64,000 bases of DNA, from the NCBI GenBank assembly GCA_964466315.1, contig CAYXNS010000003.1:40739-104738 (forward strand), written 5' to 3'. Under the pieces are notes generated by a model that saw only the letters and a list, made by a program, of their open reading frames with translations, ran no database searches and was not told the origin of the DNA. Shown one piece after another: positions 1 through 7,922 of the stretch (position 1 is the first letter of the stretch; each line of letters opens with the position of its first letter). Origin of the DNA: SMWC01 sp964466315 (GTDB lineage Bacteria > Pseudomonadota > Gammaproteobacteria > Steroidobacterales > Rariloculaceae). The position numbers and the translations under genes are program-made.

Positions 1-2
1 TC

Positions 3-1211
3 GGCGGAATTCGCCAGACGCAATGGGCCGAGCGTCGCTTCCCGACGCTTGCCGAACTTGATGATGCGGCAGCCGACCACGCGGTTTATCTCTCCGAGCG
101 CGGCGCGGGTCCGGGACAGACGAACACAGCCGGACGAGAACTCCTGCGTGGTCTCGGCGTCGTCGTCGCTGACGACGGCTCGATTACCCGGGGCCCGGAA
201 ACCGCAAAGGCCTACGACGTATTGGCAGCCTCATTGACCAACGAGGATCGAAAAAGACAGATGCAAAACGTCGCCGCCTATTCTTTATCGGTAGGTATGA
301 CGACCGTCATGGACATGTCAGGCACGGTGCCGGGCGTCGGCTTCATCGATCAAACGAACGGCTACGATTTTCTGCTGGAGATGGTCAGGGAGAACAGTCA
401 CAAGGTTCGGACCCGAATCTATTTCCCGGGATTGGATGAGAATGCCGAGCTCACGCAACTCATGGGCTATCTCGACAACAAGTGGCCCAACTACGGACCC
501 GACATGGCCAAGATCGTCGGCATTGGTGAGTGGTCGGTTGGTCGCGGACTGTTCAACGAGCAGCCGCTCAGCGATGCGGCACGGCTTGCGCAGCGCCGGA
601 TCGCCGAACGCGGCTGGACCTATCATCAGCACATCCACTCTCCTGCCGAGATCGATGCACACTTGGACGTCTGGGATGATCTAAGCAAGGCATTCGATAT
701 CGCGGCCATGCGTTGGACGCCCGGGCATCTGAGCGGCATCACACCCGAGCTTGTCGATCGAGCCGTGTCCATGGGCTTAGGCCTCGGCGTGCACGGCCAG
801 CCTTACCACAGCGGCAGTGCGGCGGGCGGCCCGCCGTGGCGGACAATATTGAACAGCGGAGCCGTTGCAGTCGGCGCGGGCTCGGATGGTGCGCGGATCA
901 ACGTACTCAACCCCTGGTGCATCATCTACTACATGGTTACCGGGATTAACGTCAACGGCGAGCTTACGAACGCCGGCGAGACCGTGAGCCGATATGAGGC
1001 TGTGCGAATGTACTCTTCCGTCGAGCAGGGCTGGTTCACGAAGGAAGACGATACGCTGGGCGGTATCGATGTCGGCCGTTACGCCGACATCGCGGTCTTG
1101 AGCGCCGACGTGTTCGATCCGGCGGCCGTGAGCGACGAGGATATCCGGCACATGACGTCGCTCATGACGATCGTCGGCGGCGAAATCGTCCACGACGCGG
1201 GCGTGCTCTGA
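3..1211 (+). CDS. Amidohydrolase family 3 (YtcJ-like), 5' end outside window
   Basis: The reading frame is open from the first bases of the window, so this is the C-terminal part of a longer gene (YtcJ-like enzymes are usually 550-620 residues; about 402 are visible). An internal TTG at 222 is not the start because recognisable family sequence (ERRFPTLAELD, then SERGAGPGQTNTAGRELL) lies upstream of it. The family hydrolyses amide or other C-N bonds with a metal-bound TIM-barrel site; the substrate cannot be told. Visible family features are the HQHIHSPAEID stretch (metal/histidine region), GSDGARIN and the closing ADIAVLSADVF...TIVGGEIVHD segment typical of the C-terminal beta domain. It converges on the sulfatase gene, with a repeat element between them. 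A decayed relative lies at 5243-5487. Confidence 0.85.
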   Translation, partial: GGIRQTQWAERRFPTLAELDDAAADHAVYLSERGAGPGQTNTAGRELLRGLGVVVADDGSITRGPETAKAYDVLAASLTNEDRKRQMQNVAAYSLSVGMTTVMDMSGTVPGVGFIDQTNGYDFLLEMVRENSHKVRTRIYFPGLDENAELTQLMGYLDNKWPNYGPDMAKIVGIGEWSVGRGLFNEQPLSDAARLAQRRIAERGWTYHQHIHSPAEIDAHLDVWDDLSKAFDIAAMRWTPGHLSGITPELVDRAVSMGLGLGVHGQPYHSGSAAGGPPWRTILNSGAVAVGAGSDGARINVLNPWCIIYYMVTGINVNGELTNAGETVSRYEAVRMYSSVEQGWFTKEDDTLGGIDVGRYADIAVLSADVFDPAAVSDEDIRHMTSLMTIVGGEIVHDAGVL

Positions 1212-1238
1212 CAATAAAGGGACCCGCCCCCCATTAAT
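1212..1238 (-). repeat. Palindromic T-tract repeat, copy 1 (half element)
   Basis: Read on the minus strand this is AATGGGGGGCGGGTCCC followed by TTTATTG, a diverged copy of the element seen at 38661 and 49602. It fills the 34-base gap between two converging genes, so it probably acts as a terminator for one or both. Only one arm is well kept here. Confidence 0.5.
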
Positions 1239-1245
1239 TGCATCG

Positions 1246-2826
1246 CTACTGAATCGCGAACTCGAGTTGGGCACCGGATTCTTCGGCGATGCGCTCCCAC
1301 TCGCCGATCAGCTCTTCCTTGAGCGCGGCATGTTCTTCGGAGAGGTCAGTCGTCTCGCTGGGATCGGAGCGAACATCGTAGAGCTCCCAGTCGGGACCAC
1401 CGCGAGCCTCTGACAAGCGGAGCAGCTTCCACTCGCCACGATAGAGCGCATCCAGATACCATATCGCTTCGCTGCCCGCGTCGTGCTCGATGGTTCCTTC
1501 ACTCTCGAGCAGATCGACGAACGAATGGCCGCGCGCCGGAACGATCTCACGACCCTGATACTCAGTCCCAGGATGCTCCGAACCCGCGAGTTCGAGGAAT
1601 GTCGGCATCACGTCCATGACGGTCAGGAAACGGTTGTCGACACCTCCACGATTCACGACAGACGAGTGACGGATAAACGCCGGTGCACGCAACCCGCCTT
1701 CCGACTCCATACCTTTGTGCCACTTGAACGGCGCGGAGTGCACGTCACCCCAGGTATCGACCGCGACGTATGACGTGGCACGGCCGAGATTTTCGAGACT
1801 GTTGTCCACATTATCTCTCTCGCGAATAGATACGTCCGCACCGTTGTCGGATGAGAACATGATGAGCGTACTCTCGAACTGACCGGAGTCGTGCAGGTAA
1901 TCGATAAGCCGACCCACATGATAGTCGAAGTTCTCGACCATCGCCGCGTAGAGCTCCATCTTGCGTGCTTCCAGGCGCTGCTCGTCCTCGCTCAGGTCAT
2001 CCCAGTGGCGCGTACGCGTATAGCCTTCCATCGAATAGCCGGGGGGCAGCACGCCCATCTCGTCGGCACGCTGGATACGCCGCCTCAATAAATCTTCGTA
2101 ACCGCGATCGTAAACGCCATCGTAGCGGTGCATGTACTCTTCCGGCACCTGCATCGGCCAGTGCGGTGCCGTCGGCGTATACCACGCGAAGAACGGCACG
2201 CCGTCGCCCTCGTTCGCCTGCAGATACTCGATCATCTTGTCCGTATAGACCTCCGTCGAGTAGAAGTCCTCGGGTAGTACGACGGAAACGCCGTTCTCGG
2301 TGTAGCGTCCTTCCCTGTCCGGGCCGACTTTGAAGTGCTCCGCGGCCCCGCCCATGAGCGCGAACGACGATTCGAAACCGCGCGCGGCCGGATGTCTCCC
2401 TTCGCCGCTACCGACGTGCCACTTACCTGACATGTAAGTGTGGTAACCCGCATCGCGCATGAACTGCGGCAGCGCAACGACGTTATCGGCCAGACGCCGG
2501 CTGCGGCTACTCTGAGCCACGGCGCCGACTTCCGTGTAGGTGCCGCTCATGAGCATCGTACGCGTCTGCGAACAGGCATGCGCGACGTGGTAGTTCGTCA
2601 GGCGGACGCCGCCGAGCGCCAGCGCGTCGAGATTCGGTGTCCGGATCTCACCGCCGAAAGAGCCGAGATCCGTATAGCCCATGTCGTCGGCCATGATCAG
2701 CAGGATATTAGGCCGACTCTCGATAGCCGCCGTTTCATCAACCGCTTCTACAGCCGGGTCAACCGCCTGGTCACAGCCAGCGAGAAGCACGGCAACGGAT
2801 ATCGCCGCGAGAATGTTGATACGCAT
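1246..2826 (-). CDS. Lipoprotein sulfatase (arylsulfatase family) with altered Cys motif
   Basis: A type I sulfatase of 526 residues. The start at 2826 gives a lipoprotein signal (MRINILAAISVAVLLAGC), placing the enzyme on the outer or inner membrane facing the periplasm; the frame runs further upstream but through Gly/Met-coding sequence that belongs to the preceding gene. Family features: NILLIMADDMGYTDLG with the metal-binding Asp pair at 47-48, the active-site block at 85-89, SGKWHVG, WYTPTAPHWPMQ, and SSDNGAD. The active-site block reads C-S-Q-T-R, whereas the motif recognised by the formylglycine-generating enzyme is C-x-P-x-R. Cys85 and Arg89 are kept, Pro is replaced by Gln. The enzyme may therefore be poorly matured, or this lineage tolerates Gln. 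Substrate unknown; sulfated polysaccharides or aryl sulfates are typical. Confidence 0.85.
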   Translation of the reverse strand: MRINILAAISVAVLLAGCDQAVDPAVEAVDETAAIESRPNILLIMADDMGYTDLGSFGGEIRTPNLDALALGGVRLTNYHVAHACSQTRTMLMSGTYTEVGAVAQSSRSRRLADNVVALPQFMRDAGYHTYMSGKWHVGSGEGRHPAARGFESSFALMGGAAEHFKVGPDREGRYTENGVSVVLPEDFYSTEVYTDKMIEYLQANEGDGVPFFAWYTPTAPHWPMQVPEEYMHRYDGVYDRGYEDLLRRRIQRADEMGVLPPGYSMEGYTRTRHWDDLSEDEQRLEARKMELYAAMVENFDYHVGRLIDYLHDSGQFESTLIMFSSDNGADVSIRERDNVDNSLENLGRATSYVAVDTWGDVHSAPFKWHKGMESEGGLRAPAFIRHSSVVNRGGVDNRFLTVMDVMPTFLELAGSEHPGTEYQGREIVPARGHSFVDLLESEGTIEHDAGSEAIWYLDALYRGEWKLLRLSEARGGPDWELYDVRSDPSETTDLSEEHAALKEELIGEWERIAEESGAQLEFAIQ

Positions 2827-2851
2827 TGATGTTTCCCCGTAATAGAAGAGT

Positions 2852-2917
2852 CTAGTTACCCATACCCATACCACCGGCGCCCATACCGGCCGCACCCATG
2901 CCGCCCTGCTCATCGTT
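2852..2917 (-). other. In-frame Gly/Met-rich extension behind the stop of the DUF6152 gene
   Basis: Directly after the TAA at 2918-2920 the same frame continues for 21 codons as N-D-E-Q-G-G-M-G-A-A-G-M-G-A-G-G-M-G-M-G-N and ends at TAG (2852-2854). Such a low-complexity Gly/Met tail is unlikely by chance in a 3' untranslated region. The tail may be a lost C-terminus cut off by a recent nonsense mutation, or may be made by stop-codon readthrough. Function unknown. Confidence 0.5.
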
Positions 2918-3340
2918 TTACCGGTAACCCTGGGGAGAGAGTATATAGTAGATGCCGTCGTCGAGGGTCATGGTGCGGGCGCGTATCTCGTCCGCACCGT
3001 TGCGCGCCGGTGCACCCGTAACGATAAGCGTGTCACCCGGAAGCAATGTTTCAGGCGTGATGCCAAGGCGGTTGGCAACGCCGGGGACGGCCGTCGACAT
3101 GGCATAGTTGATGACGTTACCGTCTTCGTCCGCAACCTCTATGAAAATCTCGATATGCGGATTCTTCCAGTCGAACTTCGTGACGACGCCCGTCAGGGTG
3201 ATGTCAACATCGTAGTCGAACCGCAGCCGGTAGTTGTGGTGTGCCAACGCTGAAAAACTCACGAGCATGGCAACGAGTAGGGTTAGTGTTCTCGTACTCA
3301 GTGTCTGAAACTTTAGCTCAGGGGGGCAAAAATATAGCAC
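2918..3340 (-). CDS. DUF6152 family secreted protein
   Basis: Small secreted protein of the DUF6152 family. After a hydrophobic signal (LTLLVAMLVSFSALA) the mature part begins HHNYRLRFDYDVDITL, then GVVTKFDWKNPHIEIFIEV, LLPGDTLIVTGAPARNG and a C-terminal DDGIYYILSPQGYR. The HH start, the NPH block and the G-D-T-L-x-V-T-G block are the family's marks. Its role is not established; members often sit near oxidoreductases and secreted hydrolases. The start is uncertain: no ATG precedes a full signal peptide, so GTG at 3340 is chosen; CTG at 3301 is another option. The gene follows the DUF885 peptidase on the same strand. See the separate entry for the in-frame continuation after its stop. Confidence 0.65.
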   Translation of the reverse strand: MLYFCPPELKFQTLSTRTLTLLVAMLVSFSALAHHNYRLRFDYDVDITLTGVVTKFDWKNPHIEIFIEVADEDGNVINYAMSTAVPGVANRLGITPETLLPGDTLIVTGAPARNGADEIRARTMTLDDGIYYILSPQGYR

Positions 3341-3395
3341 GTGGGTGCCAGCCGAATTCTCTAGATTCAGGCCACGCACTATACATAACGCACTG

Positions 3396-5177
3396 TTAAG
3401 GGATCGGTTGGTCGAGCAGTAACGCGCGAACGTATTGTCCCGGCGGCGATCCGAAAGACAGCACCTCATCGTGATACCGCCGTAACGAGAACTCATCACC
3501 GAGTTCGGCTTCGGCCTCGTGCCGCAGATCGGCATGTTGCTGATAGCCGACGAAATAGGTCGACAGCTGCGCCGATGTCAGTTGTGCCCGCGTCCACTTA
3601 CCCGCGGCTTCGCGCTCCTCCTGAAACGCACCCTCAATCATCAACGTCAACGCCTCATCACGCGTCATCTCACCGGCGTGGATCGCCTGATCGATGATCG
3701 CATTGACGACCGTGCGCAGATACCACTTGAGATTGATCAGACGCATCAGAGGATCGCTCTCCAGGTAACCCTCATCGATCATCATGCGTTCCGCATAAAC
3801 GGCCCAACCCTCGATAAACGTCCCGGATGCCAACACGGCCCGAAGCACGGAAGGATAGCGATTCGAGTGCGCGAGCTGCAGATAATGACCCGGCATCGCT
3901 TCGTGAATCGTCAGGTCCTCGATAGACAGCAGATTGTACTCGCGCAGGAAAGAGCGATCCTGTTCTGCCGTCCAGTCAACGGGCAGCGGCGCGACAGCGT
4001 AGAAAGTCTTCGCGCCGGCATCCAGCGGCCCCGGCGAATCACAGTAGGCGACATAGACGCCGCGCTGAAACTCCGGCATCACGACGATCTCTATCGGATC
4101 GTCGGGAACGCTCACGAGATCTCGCTCGATGACGAACGCCGTCGTCTGTTCCAGCGCCGCAGTCGCGACGGCGACGAGCTCGTCCCGGTCCGGTATCTGA
4201 AGATAAGCCTCCTCGAGTGCGGCGCGGATGATCGCCTGCATCAAATCATCGGCCGGCCGTTCCGGCAGGTCCGCGTACGGGTACTTTGCCCCGTAGACCA
4301 TGCTCGCGACCTCGTACATCGCGTCGCGGACAAGTCCGAACTCCCGCTCGGCCCGCACTCTGACTTCCCGTCTCGTCAGCGGTGAGTTCAGCGTGTAGTG
4401 AAGTTTCTGCTCATAGAGATCTTCGCCGAGTCGAAACTCTCCCTCGGCGCGCGGCAACAGTTCGGTCTCGAGCCACATCCCTTGCACTCTTGCCGCTTCG
4501 CGGGCGATTCCAATCGCGATTGCAAGGCGTGCCCTGACGCCGGGTTTGAGGTTGGCCATCTCGGGAACGACCATCGCATCCACGAGCGACATCAGTCCCG
4601 CGTGTTGTCGAATCGCGGTCTCGGCATGAATTCTCGGCACACGCAGAGGGTCGAGATTTTCGCGCATCTGCTCGAAGAAGCGTGGAAGCTGTCTGAGCCT
4701 TGCCTCCACACGGAGGAGCCGTTCTTCGAGCGGCGCAAACTCGCGTGCAAGCAACCCATAAATCGCGCTGCCAGCGAGATCCGTATAGTCCAGTGGATTC
4801 CATGCCCACGACTGAAGTTCGGCAAGCGACCAGAGTCCTGCCTCCAGCTCGTGCCGCAATAGCTCCGCATCGACCTGATTCGCCCGACTCAACTCGTCGC
4901 GGTCGAGCGCCGTTACCTCGGAAAGATAGCGCTCGAAGAGCTCCTTTCTCGCAGCCCTTGTAGCCGAATCGACCCGATCCAACTGCGCGTCGAAACGATG
5001 ATCGCCGAGTTGTGTCGCGCTTACAGGCGAGTGCTCCGGCATCTCGTCGATGAATCGCGCGGCCAACTCCTCGAACTCGGCGTCGGTCACCGGACCCTGA
5101 GCGTAAAGGTATGAGGCTGACAACGCCCCCGCTGTCGAAAATAAAACTACTGCACCCCAGTATGCGTCGCGATACAT
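3396..5177 (-). CDS. DUF885 family secreted metallopeptidase
   Basis: A 593-residue member of the DUF885 family, predicted zinc peptidases. An N-terminal hydrophobic stretch (AVVLFSTAGALSASYLYA) indicates export. The family's zinc site is clear: TIHEAMPGHYLQ at about 423-434 supplies an H-E-x-x-x-G-H set, followed by the GTFIEGWAVYAERM block that contributes the third ligand and is diagnostic of the family. The substrate is unknown. Length and domain layout match full-length members, so the gene looks intact. It is upstream of the DUF6152 gene with 55 bases between them, so they may be co-transcribed. Confidence 0.88.
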   Translation of the reverse strand: MYRDAYWGAVVLFSTAGALSASYLYAQGPVTDAEFEELAARFIDEMPEHSPVSATQLGDHRFDAQLDRVDSATRAARKELFERYLSEVTALDRDELSRANQVDAELLRHELEAGLWSLAELQSWAWNPLDYTDLAGSAIYGLLAREFAPLEERLLRVEARLRQLPRFFEQMRENLDPLRVPRIHAETAIRQHAGLMSLVDAMVVPEMANLKPGVRARLAIAIGIAREAARVQGMWLETELLPRAEGEFRLGEDLYEQKLHYTLNSPLTRREVRVRAEREFGLVRDAMYEVASMVYGAKYPYADLPERPADDLMQAIIRAALEEAYLQIPDRDELVAVATAALEQTTAFVIERDLVSVPDDPIEIVVMPEFQRGVYVAYCDSPGPLDAGAKTFYAVAPLPVDWTAEQDRSFLREYNLLSIEDLTIHEAMPGHYLQLAHSNRYPSVLRAVLASGTFIEGWAVYAERMMIDEGYLESDPLMRLINLKWYLRTVVNAIIDQAIHAGEMTRDEALTLMIEGAFQEEREAAGKWTRAQLTSAQLSTYFVGYQQHADLRHEAEAELGDEFSLRRYHDEVLSFGSPPGQYVRALLLDQPIP

Positions 5178-5242
5178 CGATGGTGATCCCGCGTCGTTGC
5201 GCTCGAACGCTGGGGCGAACCCCGGCTTCCGAGCATGAAGGT

Positions 5243-5487
5243 TTACTTGAGCACCTCGTCTGCGTGTATGACTTTGCCGCCGACAACAGTCAGGACGGCA
5301 CCGAGATTCTGAATGTCGTCCTCTTCGACCACGAAATAGTCATCGCTCAAGACGGTAACGTCGCCGGCAGGTATGCCACCTCGAACGATGAGGCGAAACG
5401 GTCGCCCTGCGACCGTGCCTCAGCAAGCCCGAAGCAGAACAGCCAGCAAGCCAACGACAGCACTATCTTTTTGTTATTGAAAATCAT
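5243..5487 (-). pseudogene. Amidohydrolase family 3 remnant with internal deletion
   Basis: At 5487 an ATG behind GGAGGGG starts a clean export signal (MIFNNKKIVLSLACWLFCFG then LAEA), but this frame closes at 5347 after 46 codons. The +1 frame over 5243-5400 codes for the typical C-terminus of a YtcJ-like amidohydrolase (GDVTVLSDDYF, then LTVVGGKVIHADEVLK). The about 500 residues that should lie between are missing, so the ends of one gene appear joined by a large internal deletion plus frameshift. The sequence resembles the C-terminus of the amidohydrolase at 3-1211. Not expected to make an active enzyme. Confidence 0.7.
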
Positions 5488-5708
5488 TTTAATTTCCCCT
5501 CCACGCCCGGCAATACCAGCTTAGGGGCTAAGTACGGTTGCAAGTATTCAATAACGAAGCCTAGAATAATTAAATAACGATAATTCAGCCACGAAGATAC
5601 TAGCAGAGCCTTTCCTACGACCCCTATAGCAGCTGCCGGTGTACCGCCCACGCGCGATAGCGGCTGCTACCGTTTGACGACTACGTCTTGCCTCTCAGGA
5701 GTTCGATC
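5488..5708. promoter_or_regulatory. Divergent intergenic region with imperfect inverted repeat
   Basis: AT-rich stretch (5525-5590) followed by an inverted repeat, TAGCAGCTGC at 5627-5636 against GCGGCTGCTA at 5660-5669, one mismatch. It lies upstream of the arylsulfotransferase-like gene and upstream of the amidohydrolase remnant, so it likely held promoters for both. No specific operator recognised. Confidence 0.25.
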
Positions 5709-7394
5709 ATGACACGCAAAGCTTCCTCCCTCTTCACCGCGGTCACAGCGATCTCGTCACTGCTGCTCATGGGCTGCGATATCGCGCCGGACGAAAGCAG
5801 CGACGCAGCATCGCCCACTGCCGGCGACACAACTGGGCCAGCGCTCAGCAATGTCAGCCTGGTACCGAATCCGAATCCGACCGTACCACTCGCAGCCATC
5901 CTGAGCATTACGACTGACGAACCGGCCGGGCTGACGCTCAATATCAACGACGGCGAGCGAAGCTGGAGCGTGACACCGAACGAGGGAATGGTGACGAATC
6001 ACGAAGTTCCCGTACTCGGCTTGCGCGCGGGCCGCGTACACACGGTTACCGCATCGCTCCAAGATGCCGATGGAAACGAGACGTTATCCGAAGGAGTCAC
6101 GTTCGAGACACCGCCGCTGCCGGACGCTTTCCCGACGCCGGTAATAACCGTTCACAACCCCGATGCCATGGAGCCCGGCGTTACTGTATTCAACATCAAT
6201 GGCCGTTGGGGGTCGACGGGCACCTCCGAACCCGCCAATTTCTCACCGGCGATCATCGTCGATGATGCCGGAGAGATCATCTGGTACTACTTGCCAGGCA
6301 TTCATCGCGTTCACGACATCCGCCGGCTCGAGAACAGCAACTTCGCCTACGGAGCATGGCCCGGCACCGACGGCCTGCTCGAGATCGACATGCTGGGAAA
6401 CGTCATCAACCAGTGGCAGTTCTCCGGCACCGTGAAAGAGGTTCACGCCGGCAGCATCCCGGTCGATACGGATTCCATTCATCACGACTACGTCGAAATG
6501 GCGAACGGCAACTTCCTGATCATGAGCTCGGAGAACCGCGTTATTGATGACTGGCCCGCGAACTATGAACTTGATGGGCAAACTCAGCAGGCAAATGTCA
6601 TCGGCGACGTGATCGTCGAGATGACCCGGGCCGGCGACGTGCTCCGTGAATGGAAGCTCCACGACATCATCGATCCCTACCGTTTGGGCTACAACTCACG
6701 AAGTGAGGGGTTCTGGTCGAACCACTACGATGGCGTCGTCGAAGGCATCGTCTACGACTGGACGCACGGCAATGCGATCATCCACGAAGAAGAAAACAAC
6801 TCTTTTATATTGTCGCTGCCGTATCAGGACGCCGTGGTCAAGATCAGCATGGATACGGGTGAGCTCGTTTGGATTCTCAGCAACCACGACAACTGGCGGG
6901 AACCGTGGAGCGAGAAGCTCTTAACGCCCGTCGGCGACGTCGAATGGTCCTACAAGCATCATGCGATCTCGCACACTGAGAATGGCACGTATCTCTTGTT
7001 CGACAACGGCGTGGCACGCTCCAGCCCACCCGACGCGAGGATGGCGCTTGAGGACAGCTATAGCCGTGCCGTGGAGTACTCCGTCAACGAAGAGACCATG
7101 GAGGTCGAGCAGGTCTGGGAATACGGGCCTGAGGACGAGCCGTTCTACGGACGCTACCTCGGCGACGTCGACTGGCTCCCACAGACCGGCAATATTCTCA
7201 TTAACGTCGGCGGCCGCGAGACCAATGCCGAGGGTGTGAACTCCCCGCTGGGAATGGGCACGCAACGCTGGGCCAGCCTCATCGAGGTGACTCACGAGCA
7301 GCCGGCCGAGAAGGTCTGGGAGATGCGTCTCCAAGCCGACGACTCGAACTGGTCGATCTATCGCGCGGCACGGATCCCGAACGTCTATCCGTAG
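5709..7394 (+). CDS. Arylsulfotransferase (ASST) family lipoprotein
   Basis: A 561-residue protein of the bacterial arylsulfotransferase family, periplasmic beta-propeller enzymes that move sulfate between phenolic esters. The ATG at 5709 has AGGAG six bases upstream; a TTG at 5688 in the same frame is rejected. The N-terminus is a lipoprotein signal (SSLLLMGC), then an Ig-like linker (TGPALSNVSLVPNP...) of about 100 residues, then the propeller with repeated signature blocks: DDAGEIIWYY, SIHHDYVEMANGNFLIMSSE, and WSYKHHAISHTENGTYLLFD. Which histidine acts as the sulfate acceptor cannot be fixed by eye, but conserved His pairs are present. Sulfatase and sulfotransferase in one neighbourhood suggests sulfate-ester metabolism. 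A terminator follows. Confidence 0.8.
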   Translation: MTRKASSLFTAVTAISSLLLMGCDIAPDESSDAASPTAGDTTGPALSNVSLVPNPNPTVPLAAILSITTDEPAGLTLNINDGERSWSVTPNEGMVTNHEVPVLGLRAGRVHTVTASLQDADGNETLSEGVTFETPPLPDAFPTPVITVHNPDAMEPGVTVFNINGRWGSTGTSEPANFSPAIIVDDAGEIIWYYLPGIHRVHDIRRLENSNFAYGAWPGTDGLLEIDMLGNVINQWQFSGTVKEVHAGSIPVDTDSIHHDYVEMANGNFLIMSSENRVIDDWPANYELDGQTQQANVIGDVIVEMTRAGDVLREWKLHDIIDPYRLGYNSRSEGFWSNHYDGVVEGIVYDWTHGNAIIHEEENNSFILSLPYQDAVVKISMDTGELVWILSNHDNWREPWSEKLLTPVGDVEWSYKHHAISHTENGTYLLFDNGVARSSPPDARMALEDSYSRAVEYSVNEETMEVEQVWEYGPEDEPFYGRYLGDVDWLPQTGNILINVGGRETNAEGVNSPLGMGTQRWASLIEVTHEQPAEKVWEMRLQADDSNWSIYRAARIPNVYP

Positions 7395-7415
7395 CAGCCG
7401 ACGCGTCGAAAACTC

Positions 7416-7454
7416 AAGAGAAACCGGCTCACATTTGCGTGTGCCGGTCTTTTC
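7416..7454 (+). terminator. Rho-independent terminator after the ASST gene
   Basis: Stem ACCGGC(T)CACA / TGTGCCGGT with loop TTTGCG, followed by CTTTTCT. It lies 20 bases after the ASST stop. Confidence 0.65.
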
Positions 7455-7531
7455 TGCACGGTGTTTCCGCGCGGTAGCCTCACGCTTCTGCCGCCGTTAG
7501 TATTGCGCGAGCAACACGTAGGAGAACCGCC

Positions 7532-7876
7532 ATGCGAATCCTGTCGACAGTAGCCATCGTTCTCGCCACGACCTCGCCCGCATGGGCACAGGACCGGGAC
7601 CAACTCGTCGCACGCGGGGAATATCTCGCCGAAGGAATCCTCGGCTGCGGTAACTGCCATACGCCAAAGAACGAGGATGCCGAGCCGATCGCGGAAATGA
7701 AATATGCTGGCGCCTTCGTCATCGACGAACCGGGCCTCCGGGCGTTCGCTCCGAACATTACGATGGATGTGAAAACCGGCATCGGCAGCTGGAGTGAGGA
7801 AGAAATCATTGTAAGCATCCGGGACGGCCTGCGGCCGGACGGCACGCTCATCGGCCCGCCGATGCCGGCGAATTGA
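7532..7876 (+). CDS. Cytochrome c family protein, C-terminally short
   Basis: A 114-residue exported c-type cytochrome. Signal peptide MRILSTVAIVLATTSPAWA, heme site CGNCH at about residue 44, then APNITMDVKTGIGSWSEEEI and LRPDGTLIGPPMP, the block that carries the probable axial Met. Proteins of this type (alcohol dehydrogenase cytochrome subunit or single-domain relatives) normally continue with about 40 more residues (Y-x-x-M-S-D-E-D-L helix). Here the frame stops immediately after the PPMP block with N and TGA, and no matching continuation is visible in other frames before the next gene. It looks truncated by deletion. GGAG precedes the ATG. The adjacent HisD-family dehydrogenase could be a partner. 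Confidence 0.7.
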   Translation: MRILSTVAIVLATTSPAWAQDRDQLVARGEYLAEGILGCGNCHTPKNEDAEPIAEMKYAGAFVIDEPGLRAFAPNITMDVKTGIGSWSEEEIIVSIRDGLRPDGTLIGPPMPAN

Positions 7877-7922
7877 CGTCACGACCGAGAAGTATCCTTA
7901 GAAGAACCCGGAGAACATCAGG

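Noticed and set aside
2827..2913. N-terminal extension of the sulfatase up to 2913
   Set aside because: It reads through the Gly/Met repeat in the wrong frame and would put a 29-residue leader ahead of a clean lipoprotein signal.
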